Shown in pieces: positions 13,412-24,959 of a DNA stretch of 64,000 nt (the first letter of the stretch is position 1; each line of letters begins with the position of its first letter). The stretch is from positions 297,443 to 361,442 of the forward strand of contig WTPW01000584.1 of NCBI GenBank assembly GCA_009809945.1, given 5' to 3'. Under the pieces are notes generated by a model. The model did no database searches, had not been told where the DNA came from, and was given only the letters and a program-made list of their open reading frames with translations. This DNA is from Gigaspora margarita. Its lineage: Eukaryota > Glomeromycota > Glomeromycetes > Diversisporales > Gigasporaceae. A program made the translations under genes and the position numbers.

Positions 13412-14854
13412 TGGTCTGGTGCAAAAAGATTTGTACCTCAAGCTCTAAAATTAATTTTGTCCATATAGAAAAGTTCTTCAATTTTAACAATTTATTTATA
13501 ATTTTTTTATGCCAAATAAAGCAGGTTCTGGGCTATCTTTTGATATATTTTTTGTTGTTATTGCAATAAATTTTTGAAAAAATTCAATTAAATTAAAAAA
13601 AAATAGATTTTTTTTAAAGAAATTTAGATTTTAGGCATTTTCACAAGCTATATGCAGTTTAATAGTTTGTACTATGCAAGTGCATAGCCATGCATATGCT
13701 GAATATATGGTTAAAATTTCAGCTTAATTGGATTAGTAGTTGTCGAGAAATAAATTTTTAAAGTTTAATGCTCAATTTACTATGTAGTACAAAAGTTGTC
13801 TATGTAATTTTGTACAACTTTTGTACTATATAGTAAATTGAGCATTAAACTTTAAAAATTCATTTCTTTTTTTTTTTTTTGTTTTACAACCGAGACCTTG
13901 TCTTGATTCTTTATTAAGTTATTAAAGACGTAATATTTGTTACATGAATGAGGATACAACTAGCCACACGTGCACTTTTGGTGCCTAATTTAAGTGGTCC
14001 GCCCAAAGGTTCCACACTAGCTACCATACCTACAACCCAACTACGGAAGTTGCCTATTTAAACCCTCTGGTTCATGGTCCTCCTATTACTACCCGACTCA
14101 CTACATATATATGTAGATATTTGTGGGGCCCCAACTCGTTCAAGAATGTTCGACTCGGACTACTTTATCCGTGGCCTAGAGTTGGCTAGGTAGGACGTAA
14201 GTCCTTCTTAGTCTTCTTATCCAGTTTTAACCTGGACTTTCTGTACCCACTTAACCGCAACTGGCCAAGGTCCGTCGAAAAACGCCGCCAGGAGTTCATG
14301 ACATGATCTTCACTACGTCTCGTGACTTCGGTTACCCAAATCGTCGATCCAAACCAACAAGTTCTGCCCTGCAAAGTTTGTTATACCAATTATTAAAATT
14401 CGCATTCGCCGTCCACAGGACTTGAACCGGCAATCTTTCAATTTGTAACCTCAGAGCATAACCGCTATGCTATCAGACCCGAGGTCTTTAAAAATTCATT
14501 TCTTGACAACTAATGATCCAATTAAGCTAAAATTTTAACTATATATTCAGCATATGCGTGGCTATGCACTTGCGTAGTATAACACTATTACACTGCATAT
14601 AGCTTGCGAAAATGCCTAAAATCTAAATTTTTTTTAAAAAAATCTATTTTTTTTAATTTAATTGAATTTTTTCAAAAATTTATTGCTCAACAAAATATTT
14701 ATAAAATAACAACAAAAAATATATCAAAAGATAGCCCAGAATCTGCTTTATTTGGCATAAAAAATTATAAATAAATTGTTAAAATTGAAGAACTTTTCTA
14801 TATAGACAAAATTAATTTTAGAGCTTGAGATACAAATCTTTCTGTACCGGGCCA
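13412..14854. mobile_element. foldback element with TA target, interrupted by a SINE
   Basis: Two inverted arms of about 380-400 bp meet at about 13797. The outer ends are TGGTCTGGTGCAAAAAGA and the inverse of TGGCCCGGTACAGAAAGA, flanked by TA (13410-13411, 14855-14856). The right arm is split by a SINE at 13868-14486. Without it the element is about 0.8 kb. No transposase is visible. Its structure resembles the element at 3009-3412. Confidence 0.85.
13868..14486 (-). mobile_element. tRNA-derived SINE with poly(A) tail and 17-bp target duplication
   Basis: Read on the minus strand, the element starts in a tRNA-like head with an A box (TAGCATAGCGGTTATGCTC, near 14470) and a B box (GGTTCAAGTCC, near 14425). 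A body of about 500 bp follows, ending in a poly(A) tail (the T run at 13868-13880). TTTAAAAATTCATTTCT is present on both sides (13851-13867 and 14487-14503), a 17-bp duplication typical of LINE-driven insertion. The body is strikingly GC-richer than its surroundings, so it is fairly young. A minus-strand 62-codon frame in the body (14186-14374) is most likely chance. A truncated relative lies at about 59745-59870. Confidence 0.9.
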
Positions 14855-14856
14855 TA

Positions 14857-15394
14857 TCAAAAATGTGATTTATACAATATATAGACATATATTGAATTAA
14901 CCATACTATAACCAACCTTATTTAATTGTTTTGATTATATTATAGTGTAGATTGATTATTTATATGATTTTTAAAATTTTAGAAAATTTGATAATACAGA
15001 GATTATGTAGATTTCAGTATTATCTAATTTTAGCATTATTCTTGACAATAAATAAGTTCTGAATTTTTTATAGTAACTTATAGTAAAAATACCAGGAATG
15101 GAGTTTCATAAAAGTGAAATGAAGGGTATGGTTTACAGCTATCTAAAATGATATATGTCCACAAAATCTCATATTTGGTTGGTTGGTGTGATTATAAATC
15201 TTTCCTTTTCTGTTTTAATGGACATTTTCAGAATTGCCTTGTGATCTGCACATTTTCACAGGTTTATTTTTATAGTAAATGCTAAAGGCATATATTACAT
15301 AGATGTATACTTGATACAAATAAAGCTAACATAGATTTTCATTTATAATTATTATTGCTTGATTAGCTACTTTATTGCAAATATAAAAAAATAT
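14857..15394. other. spacer, nothing recognised
   Basis: One more copy of the phrase TTTTTTATAGTAACTTA occurs near 15065. No gene or element boundary seen. Confidence 0.5.
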
Positions 15395-15660
15395 ATGAGA
15401 ATAAGTTTACCATCCAAACAAGCTCTAGCATTACATACTCAAAACTCAATACCTATGACAAAACCTCTAGTTTATGAAAAATTACTTAAACCTGTATTAA
15501 TCATTCTCCCAACCTATCAGATGCATATACTCTAACTTTTGCTCTTTAAATTTTCTAATACCAAGGTCCTTGTCTAGCACATGAAACTGCAATATAGACA
15601 AGATAGCTAACCTATATATATAGCTAAAAGAGAATCAGGTATCATATTGCAGCATCTATT
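15395..15660. repeat. dispersed repeat, copy 1
   Basis: CATCCAAACAAGCTCT, then AAAACCTCTAGT, then CCAAGGTCCT and CAGCATCT occur in the same order and orientation at 37178-37415. The copies are diverged and non-coding. Identity unknown. Confidence 0.6.
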
Positions 15661-16515
15661 TTAGATACTTGAGTAGGGTCAACTTGGGAGTACTAGGACA
15701 GAAATCAGTATTGTATCCAAAGAAGGCTTCTAACTCTCTCCCAAACCCTTCTAACATACTTCTAATCACTATTGAATTCATACTTTGCATACCTTCTGGC
15801 TTAAATCTAGCTATAAATATTGTATTCGATATTAAACTATATGTTTGCAGCTCAAAAATGAATATGCCTTCTATAGCCTTTTTAGCCCAATTTGATATGT
15901 AAATAAGATATCAAAAAGGTATACTATCTGCTTGCCCTGCTATGTTCAAAAAACACTAAAACATGAAGTGTTGAGTGTGTTTTTTGAATGGTATTACAAG
16001 CCTAAGATGCATACTAATTTTAATGATATTCTATAATGAATTCTAAAATGATTTTATTACTAACTAGCATTGTTAAATTTTTGACTTATATCCCAAATTT
16101 TGGTACTTGCCCTATAGAGTGGTATCAAAATTTCTTGTATACAGAAGGGTTCTAAATCTGATTTCAAGCTTATTTGAGTATGCATTTTATTGCTATTATG
16201 AGAAGACATTCTAAACCAAATTATGATAAAAAACTAGACCAAAAAATAATATCAAAATACCAAATTTTCACATATTGGTACCCAAAATTTGAGACCCGCT
16301 TTAATATACAAATAAGATATCAAAAAAGTATACTATTTTGGTTTCCTTGTAATGCTCAAAAAATACTGAAACCATGAAGTGATGAGTGTGTTTTTTGAGC
16401 GGGCATATCAAGCCTAAGATGCATGCCAAAGATATCCTAGAATTAATTCTAAAGCTGATTTATTACGATAAACTTAGAACAAAAAATGATACTATAAATT
16501 GTTTCAAATTAATCA
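15661..16515 (-). repeat. fragment of the Ty3-associated 5' repeat, copy 1 (reversed)
   Basis: This is a reverse-complement copy of 42375-43880 without the MITE found there. On the minus strand, part of it translates as a gag-like run containing ARFKPEGMQSMNSIVI and YNTDFCPSTPKLTL, matching the frame just upstream of the Ty3 protease at 43781. The rest holds two diverged tandem units of about 400 bp, each with AAGTGTTGAGTGTGTTTTTT or a close variant. It supplies the empty-site sequence for the MITE at 43090. Confidence 0.75.
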
Positions 16516-16651
16516 CTATATATTGGTTTTCGAGCTAGTGAGAAAAAATATATAGCAAATTTCTATTTAAACAAACCATTTTATAAATATTATATATTAC
16601 TTAAGGGTATTATAATTAAAGAAAAATTTTTATAAGTATTATATATCAATC

Positions 16652-19600
16652 ATGGTTGAACATACATATACAAGTTGTGATAAAAGCTTTTCTAATTATG
16701 GAAGCTTCGTTGACATAATGAAAAAAATATAAATGTTGACCAAAAATAATTCTTCAAATCCTAGTCAAAATCTATGCTTCTGAAAAACATTTTCAATCAA
16801 TTTATGAAGTAGAAGACAGAATTATAGAAAAAGAACCATTCTCAAAAAATATAGAATTTTTAAAAAGAAAACCAGACATTAATAGACAGCACCAAAACCA
16901 TAATTCTATGACAGTATGGGAAGGTATAGTGCTATTAATCAAAATCTAGCATATGCTTTTAATAAGAACAAGGCAATCTGACAGAATATGCAGATGCACC
17001 TTATATGCTCCAACTTATAGCTTCAGCACGAAGCTCAATTACAAAAATTCTAAAGAAGAGCTTTACAAAAAGGATCAAATAAAATTAGCATTGGTTATAC
17101 CCACCATATATATAAAATATACATATAAAGGAGTTGGTAATGTTACTAACATAAAAAACTATAAAATTTTTTATCACTATCCATACCACAGAGAAAATAT
17201 GCATACACTTCTTTCTGAAAATTATATAAATGATCATATAACTAGATTTGTAGAAGAAATTGACCAAAAAATTGAGGCATATTTAAAAGAAGAATTTGGT
17301 AAAATTCTTATTTGATTAGAAATAATATTTATTGAAGCTTATAACCTTCATCGGACATATAGAGGGTCTTATATTCCTACTCCCAAAAAGCTTGCCAATA
17401 CAAAGTGTACTATTAATCCAAACAATCAAGATTTAGTTGATCCAGAAACAAATATCTTATCAGAAAAATGTCTTCAAGGTGCACTGGATGCTTATTTGCC
17501 TATCAGGATAGGCATACAGAACATCTTAAAAGAATTTTTTGAGCCAAGAAATTTAGGCCCTATTTAAATATTGTCAAGCTAGATGAAATTCCAATGCCCA
17601 ACCCAATCTGCTCACGTATATTTAATAAGATAGAAGAGATGAACCCAGATATCTCTATTAATGTCTGGGAATAAAAAGAAGAAACAGCTACTCCCAAAGC
17701 AGTAATAGCTAGCAAAAATCATACCAGAGAACATATTATTGATCTCATGGCTCTTACAGATATTACTAAATCTGAAGATAATAAGTACAGACAAAAAAAC
17801 TACTTTCTTTGGATTAAAAATATAAATGGGCTAGTTTTTAAAGATACTGCTCATCATGGTAAAAGATATATTTGTCAAAAATGTATTCAAAGTTTTCTAT
17901 CAGAAAAATCTTTAGATTATCACTGAGAGTACTATTTCAGTTTAGAAGAAGCTACCCAAAGAGTCACTTTACCTACCAAAGGGGTTAATGATTTTGAAAA
18001 ATTTAAAAATTATGCTCAGATAATTAATGCTCCATGTGTAATTATAGCAGATTTTGAAACTGATAACAAGAAATGTAATAAAGTATATAGAGGGCAAATA
18101 TAAAAGCTTGCTGAACAAAAAGCCAATAGCTTCTGCTATTTGGTCACTGGATTGATACTGGAGATGTATGGGGACCTTTTCTATATTGAGTAAAAAATGC
18201 TATGCAAGAATTTGTTTGAAGAATTGATAAGGAGTTAGTTGAAATTAATAAAATCTTATCTATTAAGCATGAACAAATTGAAACTGATGAAGATAAGAAA
18301 AAATTTGCTGAAACAGATACCTGTTGGATTTGTAAAGAAAAATTTGATATAGACAGAGATGAAGTCAAATGCTTAGAAAATAAGATATTATAGTTTAATA
18401 ATAAGCTAAAAAATATAGCAAAGAATTCAGAAGACTATAAGGTATTAACAATACAAATTCTCAAAGTATCTAAAGCAATTGACCAAATAGAAGCTATGAA
18501 CAATAAAGTTTGTGATCACTGTCATATTACAGGTAAGTTTCGAGAACCTGCTCACAATACCTGTAACCTCAAACTACAGATTGAACCCTGGAAGACGCCT
18601 ATTCCTGTAGTATTTTATAATTTTTGAAGCTATAACTTTTACTTAGTTTGTGAATCTGTTAGAAATCTGCTAATGCTCCCAAATTAGAGTCATAGCTGAA
18701 ATATTTAAGTGTTATAAATCTATAAAGGTAGATCAGCTTAAATATATAGATAGTATGCAATTTATAAACAATAGCTTGGCAAATCTTACAAAAAAATTTA
18801 GAAGATAATCACCCAATATCAACTAAGCACTTCAAAGATCTAGCCTATACAAAAGAGCAATTAGATTTAGTATATCACAAAGCAGTTTACCCCTATGAAT
18901 ATATGGATTCGCAAGATAGATTCTTAGAGACTAAGCTTTCGCCAATTCATGAATTTAGCACATATCTTCATGGTAAAATTAGCCTAAAAGATTATAATCA
19001 TGCCCAAAAAGTATAGAAGGAATTTAACTAGCAGAATTTAGGTGAATATCATGATCTCTATCTAAAACTGATATGCTTAGCCTTGCAGATGTCTGAACAT
19101 AGTTGCGAAAAATGTCTATAGAATATGATGGACTCAATCCTAGCCATTATGTTTTACTTCTAGCATATTCTTGGGATGCTATGCTTAAGATGACAGGAGT
19201 TAAAATTGAACTATTTACAGATATGGCTATGCATGATTATAGAAAAGGCTAAGCATGGGGTATAGCTATAGCAGGTCATCAATATTTTAAAGCCAACAAT
19301 CCTAAGATGAGTAAAGCCTTTAACCCATCTAAACCAACAACATGAATTTCATATATAGACGCAACAAATCTTTATAGCTGGGTCATAAGCCAGTATTTGC
19401 CTATTGGAAATTATTAAAGGAAGGCAAATCAGGAATATTTGCTTAAGAATTCTGATATGCAAAAGAAATATCTCAATATAGCTCTCAGAATTAAGCCAGA
19501 TTTAAAATGAAGATTGTTCTTAAATATTAAGGTACACTTTCCTTTAAAAACTCATAACTATTTGAGTGATTTACCTCCAGTAGTAGAGAATATGGCCATA

Positions 19601-20519
19601 AATAAAAATATGTTGTACCTCTATACCACAGAGCTTGTAGATAGCTTGGATGGTGGATGGTTTTCAGCAACAAAAAAATTAGTACCCTATCTTGGACCAT
19701 GAAAAGATTATGTTATTCATTACCAAGAACTCCAATACTATATAAAATTAGGTATAATAGTAGATGAAGTTACAGAGATCTTATCATTCGATCAGGATAA
19801 ATGGCTTGCCCTCTATATAGCTTTTAATACAGAAAAATGTAATGAGGCTAAAAAGCTAGAAACACATTTCTAAATAATTGTTTCAAACTCAAAAATAATG
19901 CTGTATATGGTAAAACTATAGAAAACATTTATAAGTACCAAGATGTCAAACTTATGAGGATGGTTAATAAGCATGATGAAAAGCCTTTCTTGAATAAAAT
20001 TTATAAGCCTTCATTTAAGTATGCTAGACAACTTGAACCTTCACTTATAGGTGCATATATAGGAAAGCTAATGTTGTTCTTAATAAGCCTATTATTGTTA
20101 AAGCATCAGTCTTGGGCCTTAGCATGCTTCACATATAATGCTTTTGGTATAGATATGTAAAAGAGAAATATGGTAATAAAGTCCAGCTTGGATATATGAA
20201 TACAGATTCATTTATATTTCAAGTTGAGACTGAGAATATCTATAAAGATATGAAAGAGCGACCTGATCTCTTTAATCTTAATAGGGATACAACTGTTGGC
20301 AAATATAAGGATGAAACTCCAGATAGTGTAATTACAGAATCCTATCATATTTGTGCCAAGTCTTATCACTATGTTTTGGCAGACAAAAGCACAAAGTCTA
20401 AATATAAAGAAGTTAGCAAAAAGGGTATGAATGAAATAGCTACAGATACATATTTCCTATTTTTAGATAGCTCACTTTTCGAGAAACCAGTAGACAATAC
20501 TAAGATTTTTGATCCTATT
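16652..20519 (+). pseudogene. Polinton-like protein-primed family B DNA polymerase, N-terminal and central part (broken)
   Basis: Ancestral role: replication of a self-synthesising transposon. From ATG at 16652 there is a C2H2-like finger remnant (SCDKSFSNYGSFVD), then a long N-terminal region (16953-17315: IKLALVIPTIYIKYTYKG). The exonuclease I motif IIADFETDN is near 18045, and an endonuclease-VII-like Cys/His insert, CDHCHITGKFREPAHNTCNL, is at about 18513. An Exo II-like block follows, with Asn where Asp is expected (SYNFYLV). Polymerase motif A is YIDATNLYSW at about 19353, motif B is NNAVYGKTIEN at about 19890, and motif C is GYMNTDS at about 20191. Motif C normally reads YxDTDS, so the first catalytic Asp is Asn here. 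Dozens of stops and frame changes are present. The inserted Cys/His module within the polymerase is known from Polinton-type and related polymerases. Element A cuts the gene at 20520. Confidence 0.85.
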
Positions 20520-20758
20520 ATCAGATAATTTTATATATTGATATTGATCAATATATAACACTTAATCATTTTATGTTGATTATAAAATATCATTATATAT
20601 CGATTAATTGGATAAAAATTGATATATATCTAAATCGATATATATTATTTTCTATATTAAATTATATTTATAAATCGATTATAATCAGAATTATTTAAAA
20701 TGATATATAACAATTAACAGATCTTTAACAATTACATAGTGTTTTGATTTATCACTGC

Positions 20759-20987
20759 NNNNNNNNNNNNNNNNNNNNNNNNNNNNNNNNNNNNNNNNNN
20801 NNNNNNNNNNNNNNNNNNNNNNNNNNNNNNNNNNNNNNNNNNNNNNNNNNNNNNNNNNNNNNNNNNNNNNNNNNNNNNNNNNNNNNNNNNNNNNNNNNNN
20901 NNNNNNNNNNNNNNNNNNNNNNNNNNNNNNNNNNNNNNNNNNNNNNNNNNNNNNNNNNNNNNNNNNNNNNNNNNNNNNNNNNNNNNN
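20759..20987. other. assembly gap (N run)
   Basis: 229 unknown bases lie inside element A, so its true left part and length are uncertain. Open frames that span it are artefacts. Confidence 0.99.
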
Positions 20988-22701
20988 TCTCTTTTTTTTT
21001 TAATATTTCGAATTGTTTCAAAATATTTTAAAAATAGAAAATCAAGCTAGATCAGTAGATCTGTACTCTAGATCATACCAAGAACGCATTTGACTAATAT
21101 TTTTGAAATGTTTCAAAATGTTTTGATGATCATAGTACAAGATCAGATTAGATCTTTGTTTATTTTTTTGCTTATAATTTAGATCTTCTATCAATTTTAC
21201 ATTGTTTTTTCATTTTCATTTTCATTTTGATATTTTTTTGGTTCATTTCATTTCGTTTAGTTTCATTTAGTTTTGTTTTGTTTTTTTGTTTTTTTTCTTT
21301 TATTATTATTTAATTTTTTATTTTATTTTTACAACAAACACCAACTCTAACTTTTGAAAATCTAATGATCTTTTTTAACTATGTGCAAGCCAACTCAGCC
21401 TTCCAAACTTAACAAGAACACACAATTGCTTTCTTTAGCAATTTGTAAATTTTCAAGAATGCCTCTTTAAAGAAATAAAGGTTTAGTTAGTGCTTTATTT
21501 ATTTTTTCATTTGATGTTATTGTTTTTTTTGTTTTTGTTTTTGTTTTTTTTTATTGTCTTTTTTAATATTCTGGCAATTTGTGAGGAAAATAACATAGGT
21601 TTTTTGATACTTTGCAAGCAAACCCAAACTTTTCTACTATTTTGCAAAAATATATACAACTTGATTTTAGCAATTTCTATTACAAACTCTATATCAGAGA
21701 AATGGAGATTTGGGGTTTTATTTTTTTTATTTAGTTTGCTTATATTATGTTTTTTTTTGTTTGTTTTCTTTTTACTTATTTCTTTAATTTTTATTTTTTT
21801 ATTATTCCAGCACATTGCAAAAACCTTCAACAATTTCTAAATTGCAAGAAACGAACTCTTACTTCAGGGAAATAGTGATTTGGGCTTTGTTTTTTTTTAT
21901 TTAGTTTGCTTACACTTTTGTTTTTTGTTTGTTTTTCTTTTTTTTTACTTATTTTTTAATTTTATTTTATTTATTCCTGACTTACTTCGAAACTTTGCAA
22001 GAAAATGATCAGACTTTTCTAGTATTTTACAAAAACACCAACTCTAACTTCTCTGGCACTTTGCAAGAAGTAGTGAATATGAGCAAATATAATAGTAGAT
22101 GCGACAAAGTGTAAAAGTAGTTAAAAATTATTACTATTTTTTTGTTTTTGTTTTTTTTTGTTATTTTTTTTGGAGGGTTTTTTTTTGGTTTTTCATTTTT
22201 TAATAATACAGTAATATATAATAAAAATATGTAATATAATATAATATATAACAATAATAAATAAATAAATAATTTTATATTAAATTGCGAAAACTTGCAA
22301 ATATTGCTTAAAAATGTATATTTAATTTAAAATATAATATATAATAATAATAAATAAATAAAAATTTAGTATAAATTGCGAAACCTTGCAAAAATATGTA
22401 AAACATTTAAAAATTTGCAAAAAGCATGATTATGTGAATATAATAATTATTAATTGCAGAATTAATATCATATTAGATATATATCAATTAACCAGATATA
22501 TATTGACTACTATCACTATCGATAATACTTAGCAGGGTATTGAATATCAATATATAGAGGGAGGTCAATAGAAAACAGGCAAATATTTTTTAAATAAAAG
22601 TTTTTTAAACTTTAGAACAAAATATCTTAACAATTAACAAACCAAACTAATAAAATCTTTTTGATTCTAAATTTATATAGTTATAAAATTAAAATAAAAA
22701 A

Positions 22702-23842
22702 TTTTTTTTTTTTTTTTTGGAATTTGATGATCATGTCACGCTTCAATGCTTTATTGATGATAACTTTTTAAAAAAAATTTTTTTACATCCACCATTATAG
22801 TGATTTGATTGAAGAGTGGCTCACCCGGTTACTATGAAGTACCTAAATACTCGAGCACCTATGTGCGACCTGCCAAAGGTAATTTAGCCTCACCGGTTTG
22901 ATTTGATCTACCTCAGAACAATTTGCCTCGGATCACTGACCTGGATTACCAGCCCGTCATGATCGCCTTCTTTCCCAACCTTTTTCTCCTAGCCTCCTAG
23001 GTAGAAGAACTACCAACTAAAATAGAACAACAAGTAAAAAAGAGTAAAAAAATGGGGGATACTAAACTAATGAGAAAAAAAAAACAAGAAACGAAATAAA
23101 AGAGAAGGGGAAAAACGAAAAAGATATAAAAAAAAGAGAAAAGGAGAAAAAGGCTAAAAAAAAAGCAGCCATGACAATACTATTATTGCCTGTGTTAGAC
23201 TTTAAAAATTATATAGTGTTGTATAGAAAATATCTAATCTAATACTATATGTATTCTAGAAAGTAGAAAAGAAAAAGAAAATCGTCTAACATCTAGAAAT
23301 TTCTACACGTGATCCCTCTGACCTCTATTACACCAGTCATTGTTTATTTGGTAAGCATTAAACCCAAATAGCCTTGTGGGAGATTCCATTTTGGTAGACA
23401 CATCCTAATTTGGAAGGAGTAAACACTGCCGATCTTTTGGAGGGGTACACCGAATTGCCCACTTTTTTTGAAATTTCGAAACATCCAAAGCGGCACCAGA
23501 AGAACAGTACCAAAATAAAAGGAGTTGTAAGAGTTATGCTATACAGAATAACATATCTAACCAAGTATCTACTTCTATTGTTATATCTATAGGCCTTGAC
23601 AAAGCTCCAGAGTTTCTCTACTACGTCTTTGCTCAATAGCACCAAAGCCCGCCAAGGTGCCTCGCTTATAAGTCTACTATTCTTTTTCAACTCTATTTCA
23701 TGCGCAAAACATACAGTAAATGGGCTTTGTATCCGACAGCAGCTTTGGTAGAGTTTTGTTGTGTATAAATATATTAACTGCATAGTTTTCGTAGGTCGGT
23801 GTTCTTGAAAAATTTGGTACGAGGGATCGTCGGAAAGAGATC
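22702..23842 (-). mobile_element. poly(A) retroposon nested in the MITE, copy 1
   Basis: On the minus strand it ends in poly(A) (the T run at 22702-22718). A direct repeat close to TTAAAATAAAAAATTTTT flanks it (from 22689 and from 23843). The 3' part (22720-23000) is GC-rich against its surroundings, with GTGGCTCACCCGGTTAC-like sequence, followed by a purine-rich tract. The 23400-23480 block and a CTGTGTTAGAC block are shared, in consistent orientation, with the retroposon at 62075-63173. A 179-codon minus-strand frame (23358-23897) covers the 5' part and extends slightly into the flank. It contains NSVYPSKRSAVF, which recurs as NLVYPSKRSALF in the second copy. I do not recognise the protein. 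Confidence 0.7.
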
Positions 23843-23897
23843 TTAAAATAAAAAAATTTTTATTAAATTTGATTTGATAATTGCTAAGATATTTCAA
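23358..23897 (-). CDS. unrecognised 179-residue frame in the nested retroposon
   Basis: This is an open frame on the minus strand, the same strand that carries the poly(A) tail of the surrounding retroposon. The first 15-20 codons read into flanking MITE sequence, so the ATG cannot be original. The middle has a possible hydrophobic segment (VILYSITLTTPFILVLFFW). The C-terminal part contains SVYPSKRSAVFTPSKLG, whose counterpart in the copy at 62075-63173 reads LVYPSKRSALFIFPNLN. Similarity between the two copies could reflect either a conserved protein or simple DNA homology. No family recognised and no function proposed. Confidence 0.3.
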   Translation of the reverse strand: MKYLSNYQIKFNKNFFILRSLSDDPSYQIFQEHRPTKTMQLIYLYTTKLYQSCCRIQSPFTVCFAHEIELKKNSRLISEAPWRALVLLSKDVVEKLWSFVKAYRYNNRSRYLVRYVILYSITLTTPFILVLFFWCRFGCFEISKKVGNSVYPSKRSAVFTPSKLGCVYQNGISHKAIWV

Positions 23898-24000
23898 TTC
23901 AAATTTTTAAAAAATGTTATTAAAAACAATTTGCCTGTTTTCTATTGATATATCTTACTGGTTAGTAATCGATATATATCTATATATAAAATTTGCTGAT

Positions 24001-24330
24001 GATAACCCAAGTATATCAAGACTGTCTTTTTGATAAAGAAGTATTCTATACCAACAATGTGGGCATATGATCAAAAGACCATATATTATCTTTGGTCAAA
24101 TTAGAAAAGAAGGTTCTTTGCCCTATAGATACTAAGTGTTGGATATTATCTGATGGAATAACTAGTTTGCCATATGGACATTAGCAAACAACAGTTTATA
24201 AAAATATAGTAAAAGATAATATACCCTATGAAATAGCTGAAAAAAGAGCTCTGATATATAAGCTCCCATAAAAAATATCAAAATGAAATATGTCTCACAT
24301 ATCTAGCTTACTGCAATAAGTTAGTATTAA
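24001..24330 (+). pseudogene. Polinton-like DNA polymerase, C-terminal remnant
   Basis: Directly right of element A the plus strand reads CLFDKEVFYTNNVGI, LSLVKLEKKVLCPIDTKCWI, then LPYGH and NIPYEIAEKRALIYKLP, with stops between. This has the character of a polymerase C-terminus and continues from the KIFDPIIR that ends the frame left of element A. The two parts were one gene before insertion. Assignment as the C-terminus comes mainly from position and continuity. Confidence 0.6.
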
Positions 24331-24499
24331 GACTGGGTTAATATATATATATATTTTTTTGGCATAATAAATATTCAGTTAATTAACATTTGATAATACT
24401 GATCTTGAACACATTTTTTATTTAATTGTATAAGGGCAGATATTAAAAATAATATATTTTGGATTTGATAAAAATATTAAAAAATATAATTACATTTTT

Positions 24500-24870
24500 T
24501 TAAAGGTTGTTACTAAACATGTGATACTGCTCTCTCATAGCTTAGTACAGATGATATATTTATTATATTACTAAATACATGATACTGCTCTCTTATAGCT
24601 CAGCATCAGGTGATATAATATGTTATTAAACACATGATACAGTATAACCCTGCAATAGTCATATTCACATTAGTCACAATCTCGCTATAGTCCCTCAATT
24701 TTTCTATTTAACTATATACATTATATATAGATTCTTACTTGCTTTAGTCACAATCTCGCAATAGGCACATAGAATATCTGATTTTGGCATGTGACTATTG
24801 CGGGTTATACTGTACTGCTCTCTCTTAGCTTAGTATCAGGTGCTCACCTTTTGGCAAGATTTCTCAAAAG
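24500..24870. repeat. tandem repeat of about 75 bp, third unit split by a MITE
   Basis: The unit contains ACATGATACTGCTCTC, TAGCTTAGTATCAGGTG and a following ATATAATAT stretch. Units start near 24510 and 24575. The third begins near 24625, is interrupted at the TA of GATA by a 173-bp MITE, and resumes with CTGCTCTCTCTTAGCTTAG after it. The first two units are natural empty sites. Confidence 0.85.
24640..24812. mobile_element. pogo/Tc1-like MITE, 173 bp
   Basis: The ends CAGTATAACCCTGCAATAGTCA and its near inverse are flanked by TA (24638-24639, 24813-24814). The tandem units beside it give the empty site with a single TA. Internally, GTCACAATCTCGC is repeated. Non-coding. Confidence 0.92.
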
Positions 24871-24959
24871 CATAGCAAAAATAATTTATCATGAGAAAAC
24901 ATATAATTTTATTTAATTAGTTAACATTGGTTCTATTTTCTCATTTAGATCTAAATTAT

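Larger units (their letters stand above)
22557..23948. mobile_element. MITE nested in element A (about 0.25 kb without its own insertion)
   Basis: The inverted blocks GTCAATAGAAAACAGGCAAAT (left) and its near inverse (right, 23925-23948) match the intact 240-bp element at 60056-60295. Element C supplies the empty site: there, GTATCGATATATATCTTATC is continuous where A has the insertion. The right terminal bases look eroded. A poly(A) retroposon occupies most of its present length. Confidence 0.75.
20520..24000 (+). mobile_element. T-rich terminal-inverted-repeat element, copy A, inserted in the polymerase
   Basis: The left end is ATCAGATAATTTTATATAT and the right end is the inverse of ATCAGCAAATTTTATATATA. 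Polymerase sequence lies on both sides. The interior (about 21030-22110) is a series of long T tracts separated by a recurring block close to CTTTGCAAGAACAC. It continues into AT-rich sequence and ATCGATATATATC-like palindromes next to the ends. It contains a sequence gap and a nested MITE with a retroposon inside. Copies B (25907-27930) and C (from 61314, reversed) share ends and blocks. No transposase was recognised. Superfamily unknown. Confidence 0.75.

Noticed and set aside
14186..14374. 62-codon minus-strand frame with ordinary-looking composition
   Set aside because: It lies wholly within the GC-richer body of the tRNA-derived SINE, which is expected to be non-coding.
20744..21031. Open frames across the N run
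   Set aside because: They consist of unknown bases and cannot be interpreted.
21490..22254. Phe-rich and Lys/Asn-rich open frames on both strands (also 26396-27176 and 62733-62993)
   Set aside because: They are read-through of T or A tracts in the T-rich elements; composition explains them and no family signature is present.
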